Below are positions 1 through 7,525 of a stretch of DNA of 28,292 nt, in pieces. The stretch is from Prevotellaceae bacterium UBA6858 (GTDB lineage: Bacteria > Bacteroidota > Bacteroidia > Bacteroidales > Bacteroidaceae), in NCBI GenBank assembly GCA_002451695.1, contig DKDC01000004.1, forward strand, positions 1-28,292, written 5' to 3'. Position 1 is the stretch's first letter. The number at the start of each line of letters is the position of its first letter. The notes under the pieces were generated by a model. That model made no database searches and was not told where the DNA came from. It saw only the letters and a program-made list of their open reading frames with translations. The position numbers were made by a program, and so were the translations under genes.

Positions 1-30
1 ATCAGACATAATTAAAACTACGTCAGACCT
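1..30 (-). repeat. 84-bp phased-T-tract element, copy A (truncated by window start)
   Basis: Read on the minus strand, unit 1 occupies 30-10 with core AGGTCTGACGT and tail AGTTTTAATT. Unit 2 begins at 9 and is cut by the window edge after ATGTCTGAT. An A-run lies just outside unit 1, as in copies D and F. Units 3 and 4 are off the window. Confidence 0.85.
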
Positions 31-310
31 TTTTTCACCGTTTTCAAACCCCTGAAAAACAAACCGTTACAAAGAACAATCTTTGCACAACTATCTTTTT
101 GTAACTCAACACATTACACAATTCGGGCCGCATTCGCAGTTTCGCATGAAACTTGTATGCGACATTATAAGCAGACATGAGCGATGCTTACACAGAGGGA
201 ATTCCGCTTATCCGACAACAAGCCTGCACGGCATACAATTAAAGACGCCGGGCAACTTTGCCTTTTATGATTTCTTATCCTAAGCTGAGGAATATTTAGC
301 ACTGCAAAGG

Positions 311-341
311 GTTGGGAAGTGGGGGATTTTTTTTATTTTTG
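311..341 (+). promoter_or_regulatory. Promoter of the parA operon
   Basis: A Bacteroidota-type -7 box TATTTTTG (TAnnTTTG) lies at 334-341. A GTTG -33 element lies at 311-314, with 19 bp between the two, which is the spacing expected for the primary sigma factor of this phylum. Transcription would start near 347-349, leaving a leader of about 28 nt before the parA ATG at 376. Confidence 0.65.
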
Positions 342-375
342 CATAATCTCAGCCTAATGGGCAGAACAGATTTAT

Positions 376-1143
376 ATGGGAAAAATTATAGCTTTAGCAA
401 ATCAGAAAGGCGGTGTGGGAAAAACTACCACGGCGATGAACCTCGCCGCGTCGCTCGCCACTTTGGAAAAGTCGGTTCTTTTGGTTGACGCAGACCCTCA
501 GGCAAACGCCTCGTCGGGACTCGGCGTGGACGTGAGAAAGGTGGACTGCTCCATCTACGAGTGCATTGTGGGAGGGCACGATGTGCGCGAGGCGATATAC
601 ACCACCGACATTGACGGGCTTGACATACTGCCGTCCCACATCGACCTCGTGGGGGCGGAAGTGGAGATGCTCAACTTTGACGAGCGCGAAAAACTGATAA
701 AAAAGACGCTCGACCCGCTGCGTCCCGAATACGACTACATACTTATCGACTGCAGCCCCTCACTCGGGCTTATAACGGTGAACTCGCTCGTGGCGGCAGA
801 CAGCGTTATCATACCCGTGCAATGCGAATACTTTGCGCTTGAAGGCATAAGCAAACTGCTCAACACCATAAAGATAATCAAGAAGAAGCTGAACCCTGGG
901 CTGGAAATCGAGGGCTTCCTGCTCACAATGTACGACTCGCGCCTCAGGCTGGCAAACCAGATAAACGACGAGGTGCGCCGCCACTTCCAGGAACTGGTGT
1001 TCAAGACGGTAATCCAGCGAAACGTGAAACTTAGCGAAGCCCCGAGCCACGGCGTGCCGGCAATACTCTACGACGCAACGTCAATAGGGGCTAAAAGCTA
1101 CCTTGAACTGGCGCACGACGTGATTGAGAAAGACAGGAAATAA
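376..1143 (+). CDS. parA: Chromosome-partitioning ATPase ParA/Soj
   Basis: This is a 255-residue ParA/Soj-type ATPase. It binds DNA non-specifically as an ATP dimer and, with ParB, moves newly replicated origins apart. The deviant Walker A motif KGGVGKTT is at residues 11-18, with both signature lysines. The A' motif (LLVDADPQ) is near 35-42 and Walker B (YILID) is at 121-125. The conserved RNVKLSEAPSHG segment lies near the C terminus. The length matches chromosomal Soj proteins rather than longer plasmid ParA proteins with an N-terminal HTH. The ATG at 376 sits about 28 nt after the predicted start of transcription. parB follows after 33 bp, and the pair heads a five-gene run. Confidence 0.96.
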   Translation: MGKIIALANQKGGVGKTTTAMNLAASLATLEKSVLLVDADPQANASSGLGVDVRKVDCSIYECIVGGHDVREAIYTTDIDGLDILPSHIDLVGAEVEMLNFDEREKLIKKTLDPLRPEYDYILIDCSPSLGLITVNSLVAADSVIIPVQCEYFALEGISKLLNTIKIIKKKLNPGLEIEGFLLTMYDSRLRLANQINDEVRRHFQELVFKTVIQRNVKLSEAPSHGVPAILYDATSIGAKSYLELAHDVIEKDRK

Positions 1144-1176
1144 CATCTCCTGTCCGTATTTACAAATGCAACATTT

Positions 1177-2070
1177 ATGGCAGTAAAAAAGAAATATCAG
1201 GTTTTGGGGCGCGGACTCGACGCGCTGATAGCCACCGGGGAGGTGAAGACTTCGGGAAGCTCGTCGATAGGCGAAATTCCCATAAGCCAGATTGTGCCAA
1301 ACCCCAACCAGCCAAGGCGCGACTTCAGCGACCGCGCACTTGACGAGCTTGCCGACTCAATAAAGGAACTGGGAATTGTGCAGCCCGTAACGCTGAGAAA
1401 CATGGGCGACGGCACATACCAGATAATCGCCGGCGAACGCCGCTGGAGAGCCGCGCAAAGGGCGGGGCTTGAAACCGTGCCGGCATACATCCGCACCGCC
1501 GACGACGAAAAGACAATGCAGATGGCGCTGGTGGAGAACATACAGCGCGAAGACCTCAACCCGATAGAAATAGCCCTGGCATACCAAGGGCTTATCGAGC
1601 AATACGGGCTGAAGCAGGAGGAACTGTCGGCGAAAGTGGGGAAAAAGCGCGCAACCGTAACAAACTACCTGCGCCTGCTCAAACTGCCGGCACAAGTGCA
1701 AATGGCTCTGAAGAACAAGGACATCGACCAAGGACACGCCCGCGCACTGCTGGGGCTGCCAAGTGCGGCAACGCAGCTTAGGGTGTTTGAGGAGATAAAG
1801 AGCCAAGGGCTTTCGGTGAGAAAGGTGGAGGAGATAGTTAACCGGCTCAACAGCGGCGAAGACGTGAACAATTCGGGCAAAAGAATACGCGCCCGCCGCG
1901 ACAAGGACAACTCCGACGAATACAACGCCCTGCAAAAGCACCTGTCCGACTACTTCGGCACCAAGGTCAAGATGACCTGCTCGCCCGAGGGGAAAGGCAA
2001 AATAACCATACCGTTCCGCAACCAGGAGGAAATGGAACGCATAATAGCCATGCTCGACAAAGGCAAGTGA
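1177..2070 (+). CDS. parB: Chromosome-partitioning protein ParB/Spo0J
   Basis: This is a 297-residue ParB CTPase and parS-binding protein, the partner of ParA. Box I (NQPRR) is near residues 44-48. The CTP-binding box II (GERRWRAA) is at 86-93, and the ENIQREDLNP motif is near 120-129. The central helix-turn-helix (LSAKVGKKRATVTNYLRLL) spans about 150-168. The C-terminal roughly 50 residues match the usual dimerisation domain in position. The N-terminal LGRGLDALI motif resembles the ParA-stimulating peptide of the family. I found no convincing parS palindrome in the window, so the binding sites probably lie elsewhere. The last codon and stop overlap a possible GTG start of the next gene. Confidence 0.96.
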   Translation: MAVKKKYQVLGRGLDALIATGEVKTSGSSSIGEIPISQIVPNPNQPRRDFSDRALDELADSIKELGIVQPVTLRNMGDGTYQIIAGERRWRAAQRAGLETVPAYIRTADDEKTMQMALVENIQREDLNPIEIALAYQGLIEQYGLKQEELSAKVGKKRATVTNYLRLLKLPAQVQMALKNKDIDQGHARALLGLPSAATQLRVFEEIKSQGLSVRKVEEIVNRLNSGEDVNNSGKRIRARRDKDNSDEYNALQKHLSDYFGTKVKMTCSPEGKGKITIPFRNQEEMERIIAMLDKGK

Positions 2071-2090
2071 GAACCACCGCCCATAGCCAA

Positions 2091-2849
2091 ATGCGTTTTG
2101 CCCTGCGCCTATTACGTGCAATCTTGCCGGCAATGGCAATGCTGCTGCCGGCATCAAGGGTGTGCGCCACGCCAAACAGCCGCCCCCAGGTTATTTATGA
2201 CGACAGCATACTGCCGCAAATAACGGCGGACACAACGGCAGCAGCGGCAGACAGCAGCAAGACGGCGACACTTGCGGCGGGAGACTCCGCTAAAATGGCG
2301 GGAAAGGTGGACTCGGTTATGAAAGCTGCGGTAAAACAGAAGCTGCCCAAGCCAAAATTCGTGCCGGATCCCAAGCGCGCGCTTTGGCTCGCACTCGTCG
2401 TTCCGGGGGCAGGACAGATATACAACAGGAAATACTGGAAGCTGCCGATATTCTACGGAGGCTTTCTGGGGTGTACATACGCACTGATGTGGAACCAGCA
2501 AATGTACAAGGACTACGCCCAGGCGTACATCGACATCATGGACGACGACCCCAACACAAAAAGCTACATGAACATGCTGCCGCCAAACTACGACATAACG
2601 GGGATGGAGGACAGGTTCAAGACGATATTCAAGAACAAGAAAGACCGCTACCGCCGCTGGAGGGACTATGCCGCATTCTCGTTCGTGGGCGTTTACCTCC
2701 TCTCGGTAATCGACGCATACGTTGACGCGCAGCTCTCGGCGTTCGACATCTCAAAAGACTTGAGCCTTAACGTCAAGCCCACGGTGATACCCGTACAAAG
2801 CTCAAAAAGCTCCGCCGCAGTGGGAATAGGGTGCGGGCTAAACTTCTAA
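2091..2849 (+). CDS. DUF5683 membrane/envelope protein
   Basis: This is a protein of about 252 residues in the DUF5683 family, which is widespread in Bacteroidota and has no firm function. From the ATG at 2091 it begins with a convincing signal peptide: a basic start, then a hydrophobic stretch ending SRVCA. An in-frame GTG at 2067, overlapping the parB stop, would add eight residues and is a possible alternative. After an Ala/Thr-rich linker, the conserved DUF5683 block (PDPKRALWLALVVPGAGQIYN and the following KYWK) lies near residues 93-118. Hydrophobic segments lie near 97-107, 118-136 and 195-207. The PGxGQIYN motif is the hallmark. It sits between parB and a lytic transglycosylase, so a role in envelope growth or division is plausible but only inferred. 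Confidence 0.85.
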   Translation: MRFALRLLRAILPAMAMLLPASRVCATPNSRPQVIYDDSILPQITADTTAAAADSSKTATLAAGDSAKMAGKVDSVMKAAVKQKLPKPKFVPDPKRALWLALVVPGAGQIYNRKYWKLPIFYGGFLGCTYALMWNQQMYKDYAQAYIDIMDDDPNTKSYMNMLPPNYDITGMEDRFKTIFKNKKDRYRRWRDYAAFSFVGVYLLSVIDAYVDAQLSAFDISKDLSLNVKPTVIPVQSSKSSAAVGIGCGLNF

Positions 2850-2858
2850 ACAAAGATT

Positions 2859-4154
2859 ATGGACAAAATATATATAATAGCACTGATGTTGCTTGCCGCA
2901 ATCACGGCAAAGGCACAAAACGACATCACAATCCGCGATGACAAAACCGGGAAAGACGAGGAAATCGGCATTCCCGAAGCAATGACGCTCGACATAGACA
3001 CCCTTTTGAGCCAATGGAACGCCTCGCAGTATCTTGAGGCAGACACGAACTGCAATATGCAGGACGTGAACCCGGTTTTCCCCGACAGCATATACATCGA
3101 CCGACTGTCGAGAATCCCCGCCATAATGGAAATGCCCTACAACAGCATCGTGAGAAAATTCATCGACCAATACACGGGCAGACTGCGCCATTCGGTCTCC
3201 TATATGCTCGGGGCAGCAAACTTCTACATTCCCATTTTCGAGGAAGCCCTCGCACTTTACGACCTTCCGCTGGAACTGAAATTCCTTCCTGTAATAGAGA
3301 GCGCGCTCGACCCAACCGCCGTAAGCCGCAAAGGCGCGACAGGGCTTTGGCAATTCATGCTGGCAACCGCAAAACGCTACGACTTGAAAATAAACAGCCT
3401 TGTTGACGAACGGCGCGACCCGATAAAATCCTCTTTCGCCGCAGCGCAATATTTGAGCGACCTATACAAGGTTTACGGCGACTGGAATCTCGTAATCGCC
3501 GCCTACAACTGCGGGCCGACTTCCCTGAACAAGGCGATACACCGCGCAGGCGGCAGCAAGGACTACTGGACAATATACCCTTATCTCCCCAAGGAGACAC
3601 GCGGATATGTGCCCGCGTTCATCGCCGCCAACTATGTGATGAACTATTACTGCGAACACAACATCTGCCCTATGCGTGCAAAGCCGCTTGAAAGCAATGA
3701 CACCGTTGCCATAAGCAAGGAGCTGCATCTGGAACAGGTTGCCGCCGTGTGCGGAGTGGAAATGGACAAGCTGAAAGCTTTCAACCCGCAATACAAAATG
3801 TCGCTCGTACCCGGAAATTCCTACGAATGCGTGCTGCGTCTGCCCTCCGATGCCGCGCTTAGGTTTATCGACCTCGGCGACTCGGTTTACAGCTACCGGA
3901 GCGGCGAACTGCTCACAAAGCGCAAGACTGTGGAGGTTGACGAAGAGGAACTGGCAAAGCAAACTGCCACAAGGAGACGTTCACAATCCTCACGCAACAG
4001 AAGATCACGCAGAAGCAGGAGCGTTACAATAAGGAGCGGGCAGACACTGTCTGAAATCGCAGAAAAATACGGCACAAGCGTAAGCAGGCTGCGCCGACTG
4101 AACGGCATAAAAGGCTCGAACATCAGGGCCGGAAAGAAAATCAGAGTGAAATAA
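2859..4154 (+). CDS. mltD: Membrane-bound lytic transglycosylase (MltD-like) with LysM
   Basis: This is a 431-residue periplasmic enzyme that cleaves peptidoglycan glycan strands to form anhydro-muropeptides. A signal peptide covers roughly residues 1-20 (ending TAKAQ). The SLT goose-type lysozyme domain spans about 115-235. It has the catalytic glutamate E147 in the PVIES motif, followed by KGATGLWQFM and AAYNCGP, all hallmarks of this family. A degenerate LysM-like segment lies near 288-345. A good C-terminal LysM (SGQTLSEIAEKYG, ending IRAGKKIRVK) spans about 388-431 and should bind peptidoglycan. A basic Arg/Ser-rich linker near 365-388 separates the two. It lies 9 bp after the DUF5683 gene and 7 bp before rel, so it is probably co-transcribed. 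Confidence 0.92.
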   Translation: MDKIYIIALMLLAAITAKAQNDITIRDDKTGKDEEIGIPEAMTLDIDTLLSQWNASQYLEADTNCNMQDVNPVFPDSIYIDRLSRIPAIMEMPYNSIVRKFIDQYTGRLRHSVSYMLGAANFYIPIFEEALALYDLPLELKFLPVIESALDPTAVSRKGATGLWQFMLATAKRYDLKINSLVDERRDPIKSSFAAAQYLSDLYKVYGDWNLVIAAYNCGPTSLNKAIHRAGGSKDYWTIYPYLPKETRGYVPAFIAANYVMNYYCEHNICPMRAKPLESNDTVAISKELHLEQVAAVCGVEMDKLKAFNPQYKMSLVPGNSYECVLRLPSDAALRFIDLGDSVYSYRSGELLTKRKTVEVDEEELAKQTATRRRSQSSRNRRSRRSRSVTIRSGQTLSEIAEKYGTSVSRLRRLNGIKGSNIRAGKKIRVK

Positions 4155-4161
4155 CCGCGCC

Positions 4162-6411
4162 ATGAGTGTTATGCCAGCAGTCTCCGACCCCGCAAGGGAC
4201 GAGCAGATGATAAACGAAGCCTTCCGCCATTTGCTCGACACCTACCTCGCCTCGAACCACCGCAAGAAAACCGAGGTGATCACCAAGGCTTTCAACTTTG
4301 CCAAGAAAGCCCACAGCGGAGTGCGCAGGCTTTCGGGAGAGCCTTATATAATGCACCCCATAGCCGTGGCGCAAATCGTCTGCGAAGAGATTGGGCTGGG
4401 CTCCACATCAATTTGCGCCGCGCTGCTTCACGACGTGGAAGAGGACACCGACTACACCAATGAGGACATAGCCAACCTGTTCGGCCCGAAAGTCGCCAAC
4501 ATCGTAGAGGGGCTTACAAAAATCTCCGGCGGAATATTCGGGGAAAGGGCCTCGCTTCAGGCAGAGACTTTCAAGAAGCTCCTGCTCACAATGAGCGACG
4601 ACATCCGGGTGATACTCATCAAGATTGCCGACAGGCTTCACAATATGCGCACGCTTAGCTCCATGCTTCCGCGTAAGCAATACAAGGTGGCGGGGGAGAC
4701 ATTATATATATACGCCCCGCTCGCCGACCGTCTCGGACTCAACAAAATAAAAATGGAGCTTGAAGACCTCAGTTTCCATTACGAGCACCCGCAGGAATAT
4801 GAGGACATAAAGTCCAAGCTCGCCAAGACGCAAGCCGAGCGCGAGGAGATATTCAACGAGTTCACCGCCCCCATACGCAGGGAACTCGACAAAAGCGGGC
4901 TGAAATACCACATACTCGCGCGCATCAAAACGCCATACTCCATCTGGCAGAAGATGCAGAACAAGCACATCACCTTTGAGGAGATATACGACATACTCGC
5001 CATAAGGATAATATTCGAGCCGAGTGCGCCCGAAAAGGAAGTGAGCGAGTGCTTCAACATTTACGTAGCCCTTTGCAGCATATACAAGCCCCAGCCCGAC
5101 CGTCTGCGCGACTGGATTTCCCATCCCAAGGCCAACGGCTACCAAGCCCTCCACGTAACGCTCATGAGCAACCGTGGCGAATGGATTGAGGTGCAAATAC
5201 GCTCCAAGCGCATGGACGACATAGACGAGCAGGGCGTTGCCGCACACTGGAAGTACAAATCTCCGGGAGAGGACTACAACGACGACGAACTCTCAAAGTG
5301 GCTTCACACCATAAAGGAAATCCTTGACGACCCGCAGCCCGACACACTCGACTTTCTCGACACGATAAAGCTCAACCTGTTCGCCAACGAAATCCTTATC
5401 TTCACCCCCAAGGGCGAGATAAAGACCATGCCGGCGGGGGCTACCGCGCTCGACTTCGCATTCTCCATACACTCGTTCCTCGGCAGCCACTGCATAGGCG
5501 CAAAGGTCAACCACAAACTCGTGCCGCTGAGCCACAAGCTGCAAAGCGGAGACCAGGTGGAGATACTCACGTCGCGCTCGCAGCACGTCCAGCCCGAATG
5601 GATACAATACGCCAACACAGCCAAGGCAAAAGGCAAGATACGCGCACTGCTGCGCCGCGACGAGCGCGAGAAAAGGGCCTTGGGCGAGGAGACGCTGCGC
5701 AAGTTCCTTCAGGAAAAGGACATGGAAATAAACAGCGCGGTAATCGACAAGCTGTGCCGCTTCCACGAAATACCCACACGCGACGGCCTGTATCTCGCGC
5801 TCGGCGAAAAGAGCATCGTGCTAAGCGACGCCGACGCCGACTTCATACAGGGACGCCAGCGCAAGGCATCATCGTGGAGAAAGTTCATACCCTTCATAAG
5901 CAGCAAGCCCAAAACAGCCGAAAACAGCGACATAAAAAAGATATTCATCGAGGGCATAGACCGCAAAAAGACATTCATCCTTAACGAGGACTCGATTAAG
6001 CACTGCAAGATAGCGGAATGCTGCCACCCCATACCCGGTGACGACTCACTGGGGTACATAGACCCGTCGAACGAATTTGTAATCCACCGCCGCGACTGCC
6101 CGGTGGCGGAAAAGCTCAAAAGCAACTACGGCAACCGCGTTGTGGCGGTTGACTGGCAGATGCACCACATAAACCTCTACCCCGCCACAATCTACGTAAA
6201 GGGAATAGACGTGCAGGGAATACTCATGGCAATCAGCGAGGTAATCTACAAGCAGCTCAACCTCGACATCAAGAAGCTCACCGTAACAACCGATGCCGGA
6301 ATATTCGAGAGCGAGATAACCATAAACCTCCACGACACCGCCGACGTGAAACAGATATGCAGTTCGCTGCTCGGCATAAAGGGCATCGTGAAAGCCGTTA
6401 GAATAAACTGA
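4162..6411 (+). CDS. rel: RelA/SpoT-family (p)ppGpp synthetase/hydrolase
   Basis: This is a 749-residue long RSH protein that makes and/or degrades (p)ppGpp in the stringent response. The HD hydrolase domain has its metal residues intact: H65, HD at 90-91, the following EED, and IADRLHNMRTL at 155-165. The synthetase domain carries RIKTPYSIWQKM (254-265), the catalytic aspartate in YDILAIRI (276-283), GYQALHV (326-332) and EVQIRS (343-348). A TGS domain follows near 405-470, then a CCHP zinc-finger-like motif near 630-640 and a C-terminal ACT domain. Because both catalytic halves look complete, I infer a bifunctional enzyme. The gene closes the par operon and is followed directly by a terminator. 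Confidence 0.95.
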   Translation: MSVMPAVSDPARDEQMINEAFRHLLDTYLASNHRKKTEVITKAFNFAKKAHSGVRRLSGEPYIMHPIAVAQIVCEEIGLGSTSICAALLHDVEEDTDYTNEDIANLFGPKVANIVEGLTKISGGIFGERASLQAETFKKLLLTMSDDIRVILIKIADRLHNMRTLSSMLPRKQYKVAGETLYIYAPLADRLGLNKIKMELEDLSFHYEHPQEYEDIKSKLAKTQAEREEIFNEFTAPIRRELDKSGLKYHILARIKTPYSIWQKMQNKHITFEEIYDILAIRIIFEPSAPEKEVSECFNIYVALCSIYKPQPDRLRDWISHPKANGYQALHVTLMSNRGEWIEVQIRSKRMDDIDEQGVAAHWKYKSPGEDYNDDELSKWLHTIKEILDDPQPDTLDFLDTIKLNLFANEILIFTPKGEIKTMPAGATALDFAFSIHSFLGSHCIGAKVNHKLVPLSHKLQSGDQVEILTSRSQHVQPEWIQYANTAKAKGKIRALLRRDEREKRALGEETLRKFLQEKDMEINSAVIDKLCRFHEIPTRDGLYLALGEKSIVLSDADADFIQGRQRKASSWRKFIPFISSKPKTAENSDIKKIFIEGIDRKKTFILNEDSIKHCKIAECCHPIPGDDSLGYIDPSNEFVIHRRDCPVAEKLKSNYGNRVVAVDWQMHHINLYPATIYVKGIDVQGILMAISEVIYKQLNLDIKKLTVTTDAGIFESEITINLHDTADVKQICSSLLGIKGIVKAVRIN

Positions 6412-6412
6412 A

Positions 6413-6445
6413 CCCGCACGCCGTGGTGCGGGAATTCCTCTTTTT
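6413..6445 (+). terminator. Rho-independent terminator after rel
   Basis: A perfect 7-bp stem, CCCGCAC (6413-6419) with GTGCGGG (6426-6432), encloses a 6-nt loop. AATTCCTCTTTTT follows. It begins one base after the rel stop codon. Confidence 0.8.
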
Positions 6446-6536
6446 CGCCTAATGTGTTGACAGACAGTAACATACATTAAACATTCAATGATTTTATAAC
6501 TGTCTGGTTTTCTTTATTTTGCACATAAGGAAAATT

Positions 6537-6620
6537 AGGTCTGACGTAGTTTCAACTATGTCTGATATAATTTTTCCTGCATAGGACATAGTTTTTCCTA
6601 CATCCGATGTAGTTTTCGGG
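6537..6620 (+). repeat. 84-bp phased-T-tract element, copy B (complete)
   Basis: There are four units starting at 6537, 6558, 6579 and 6600. The cores are AGGTCTGACGT, ATGTCTGATAT, GCATAGGACAT and ACATCCGATGT. Each is followed by a 10-bp T-rich tail: AGTTTCAACT, AATTTTTCCT, AGTTTTTCCT and AGTTTTCGGG. The spacing of the tails is exactly 21 bp throughout. Confidence 0.9.
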
Positions 6621-6664
6621 GTGTTTGAAAAACAGAAATTAGTTTGGGCTTAGCAATAACTGTA

Positions 6665-6685
6665 AGGGCGTATGGCATACGCCCT
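6665..6685. repeat. GTATG/CATAC palindrome
   Basis: AGGGCGTATG (6665-6674) and CATACGCCCT (6676-6685) are perfect inverted repeats with a 1-nt spacer. A closely related palindrome sits at 9749-9771. Both lie 35-50 bp from the unit-4 end of an 84-bp element copy. Confidence 0.75.
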
Positions 6686-6805
6686 GTACGCAACCGCATA
6701 ATCCTCACCGCCACTTATGGCGTTTGGGACGCGCATTATTTGCCGTTTTCACACTGTGATGCAGCAATAAAAAAGCAACAATACGCACATTTATCGAAAT
6801 TTCCA

Positions 6806-6813
6806 TATCTTTG
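6806..6813 (+). promoter_or_regulatory. -7 box of the rsmI operon promoter
   Basis: TATCTTTG matches TAnnTTTG exactly. I see no clear -33 TTG at the usual spacing. The box ends only 4 nt before the ATG at 6818, so the transcript would be leaderless or nearly so, or translation would start at the in-frame ATG at 6824. Confidence 0.55.
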
Positions 6814-6817
6814 CAGT

Positions 6818-7519
6818 ATGGGAATGCTCTATGTAGTGCCCACCCCCGTGGGCAACCTTGAAGACATCACCGAACGCGCACTGAAAGTGCTGAAAGGCGT
6901 TGACCTGGTGCTTGCCGAGGACACCCGCACATCCGGGGTGCTTCTGAAGCACTACGGCATAAGCGCGAAACTCTGCGCCCACCACAAGTTCAACGAACAC
7001 CAGACGGCCGGGGCTTTCGCCTCGCGCATGGCGGCGGGAGAGAACATGGCCCTCGTAACCGATGCCGGCACACCGGGAATAAGCGACCCCGGCTATATGC
7101 TCGTAAGGGCCTGCGCCGACAAAGGGGTTGAGGTGCAGTGTCTGCCCGGGGCAACGGCTTTCGTCCCCGCACTCGTTGACAGCGGGCTGCCGTGCGAAAG
7201 GTTCACGTTCGAGGGCTTCCTGCCGCAGAAGAAAGGCAGGGTCACGCGCATGGCCTCGCTTGCAGGGGAGGAAAGGACAATGGTGTTCTACGAATCGCCC
7301 CACCGCGTGGCAAAAACCCTGCAACAGTTCGCCGAGACGTTCGGGACGGAGCGGCGGGCATCTGCCACGCGCGAAATATCAAAGCTGCACGAGGAGACCG
7401 TGCGCGGCACGCTCGGGGAGCTGGCGCGGCATTTTGCCGAAAACGAGCCGAAAGGCGAATTTGTGATTGTCGTGGAAGGGCTGAACCGCAAAATCAAGAA
7501 CAACGAAACCAAAAAATAA
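6818..7519 (+). CDS. rsmI: 16S rRNA (cytidine(1402)-2'-O)-methyltransferase RsmI
   Basis: This is a 233-residue tetrapyrrole-methylase-fold enzyme that uses S-adenosylmethionine to 2'-O-methylate C1402 in the decoding centre of 16S rRNA. The N-terminal VPTPVGNLEDITERAL block, then LAEDTRTSG, DAGTPGISDPG, and LPGATAFVPAL with FEGFLP, are all diagnostic for RsmI. The open frame extends upstream to 6644. The family start (Met-Gly-Met-Leu-Tyr) and the promoter at 6806-6813 place the real start at 6818, or possibly 6824. It leads a three-gene run, with the next gene only 6 bp downstream. Confidence 0.93.
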   Translation: MGMLYVVPTPVGNLEDITERALKVLKGVDLVLAEDTRTSGVLLKHYGISAKLCAHHKFNEHQTAGAFASRMAAGENMALVTDAGTPGISDPGYMLVRACADKGVEVQCLPGATAFVPALVDSGLPCERFTFEGFLPQKKGRVTRMASLAGEERTMVFYESPHRVAKTLQQFAETFGTERRASATREISKLHEETVRGTLGELARHFAENEPKGEFVIVVEGLNRKIKNNETKK

Positions 7520-7525
7520 AATCTC

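Larger units (their letters stand above)
1..375. other. Intergenic region upstream of parA
   Basis: No convincing gene is present. The first 30 bases are a truncated copy of the 21-bp-unit element, the region near 312-341 holds the parA promoter, and the rest shows no structure I can name. A 66-codon open frame at 83-283 has no recognisable protein features and is not called. Confidence 0.6.
6412..6817. other. Intergenic region between rel and rsmI
   Basis: No gene is present. In order it holds the rel terminator (6413-6445), element copy B (6537-6620), a 21-bp GTATG/CATAC palindrome (6665-6685), a small hairpin CGCCA-CTTA-TGGCG at 6709-6722, and the rsmI -7 box (6806-6813). An upstream extension of the rsmI frame to 6644 runs through the repeat-associated sequence and is not used. 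Confidence 0.7.

Noticed and set aside
83..283. 66-codon open frame upstream of parA
   Set aside because: It shows no recognisable domain, signal peptide or start signal, and its composition looks like intergenic sequence.
1012..1040. parS-like sequence near AACGTGAAAC in parA
   Set aside because: Only one half matches the parS palindrome, and it encodes a conserved RNVKLSE protein motif.
1357..2175. 272-codon minus-strand open frame across parB
   Set aside because: It is antisense to a clear parB and has no family motif. Long antisense frames recur in this window (for example 12115-13194 and 19859-21157) because of codon bias.
6644..6817. N-terminal extension of rsmI
   Set aside because: The translated extension does not resemble RsmI proteins and runs through repeat-associated sequence and the promoter.
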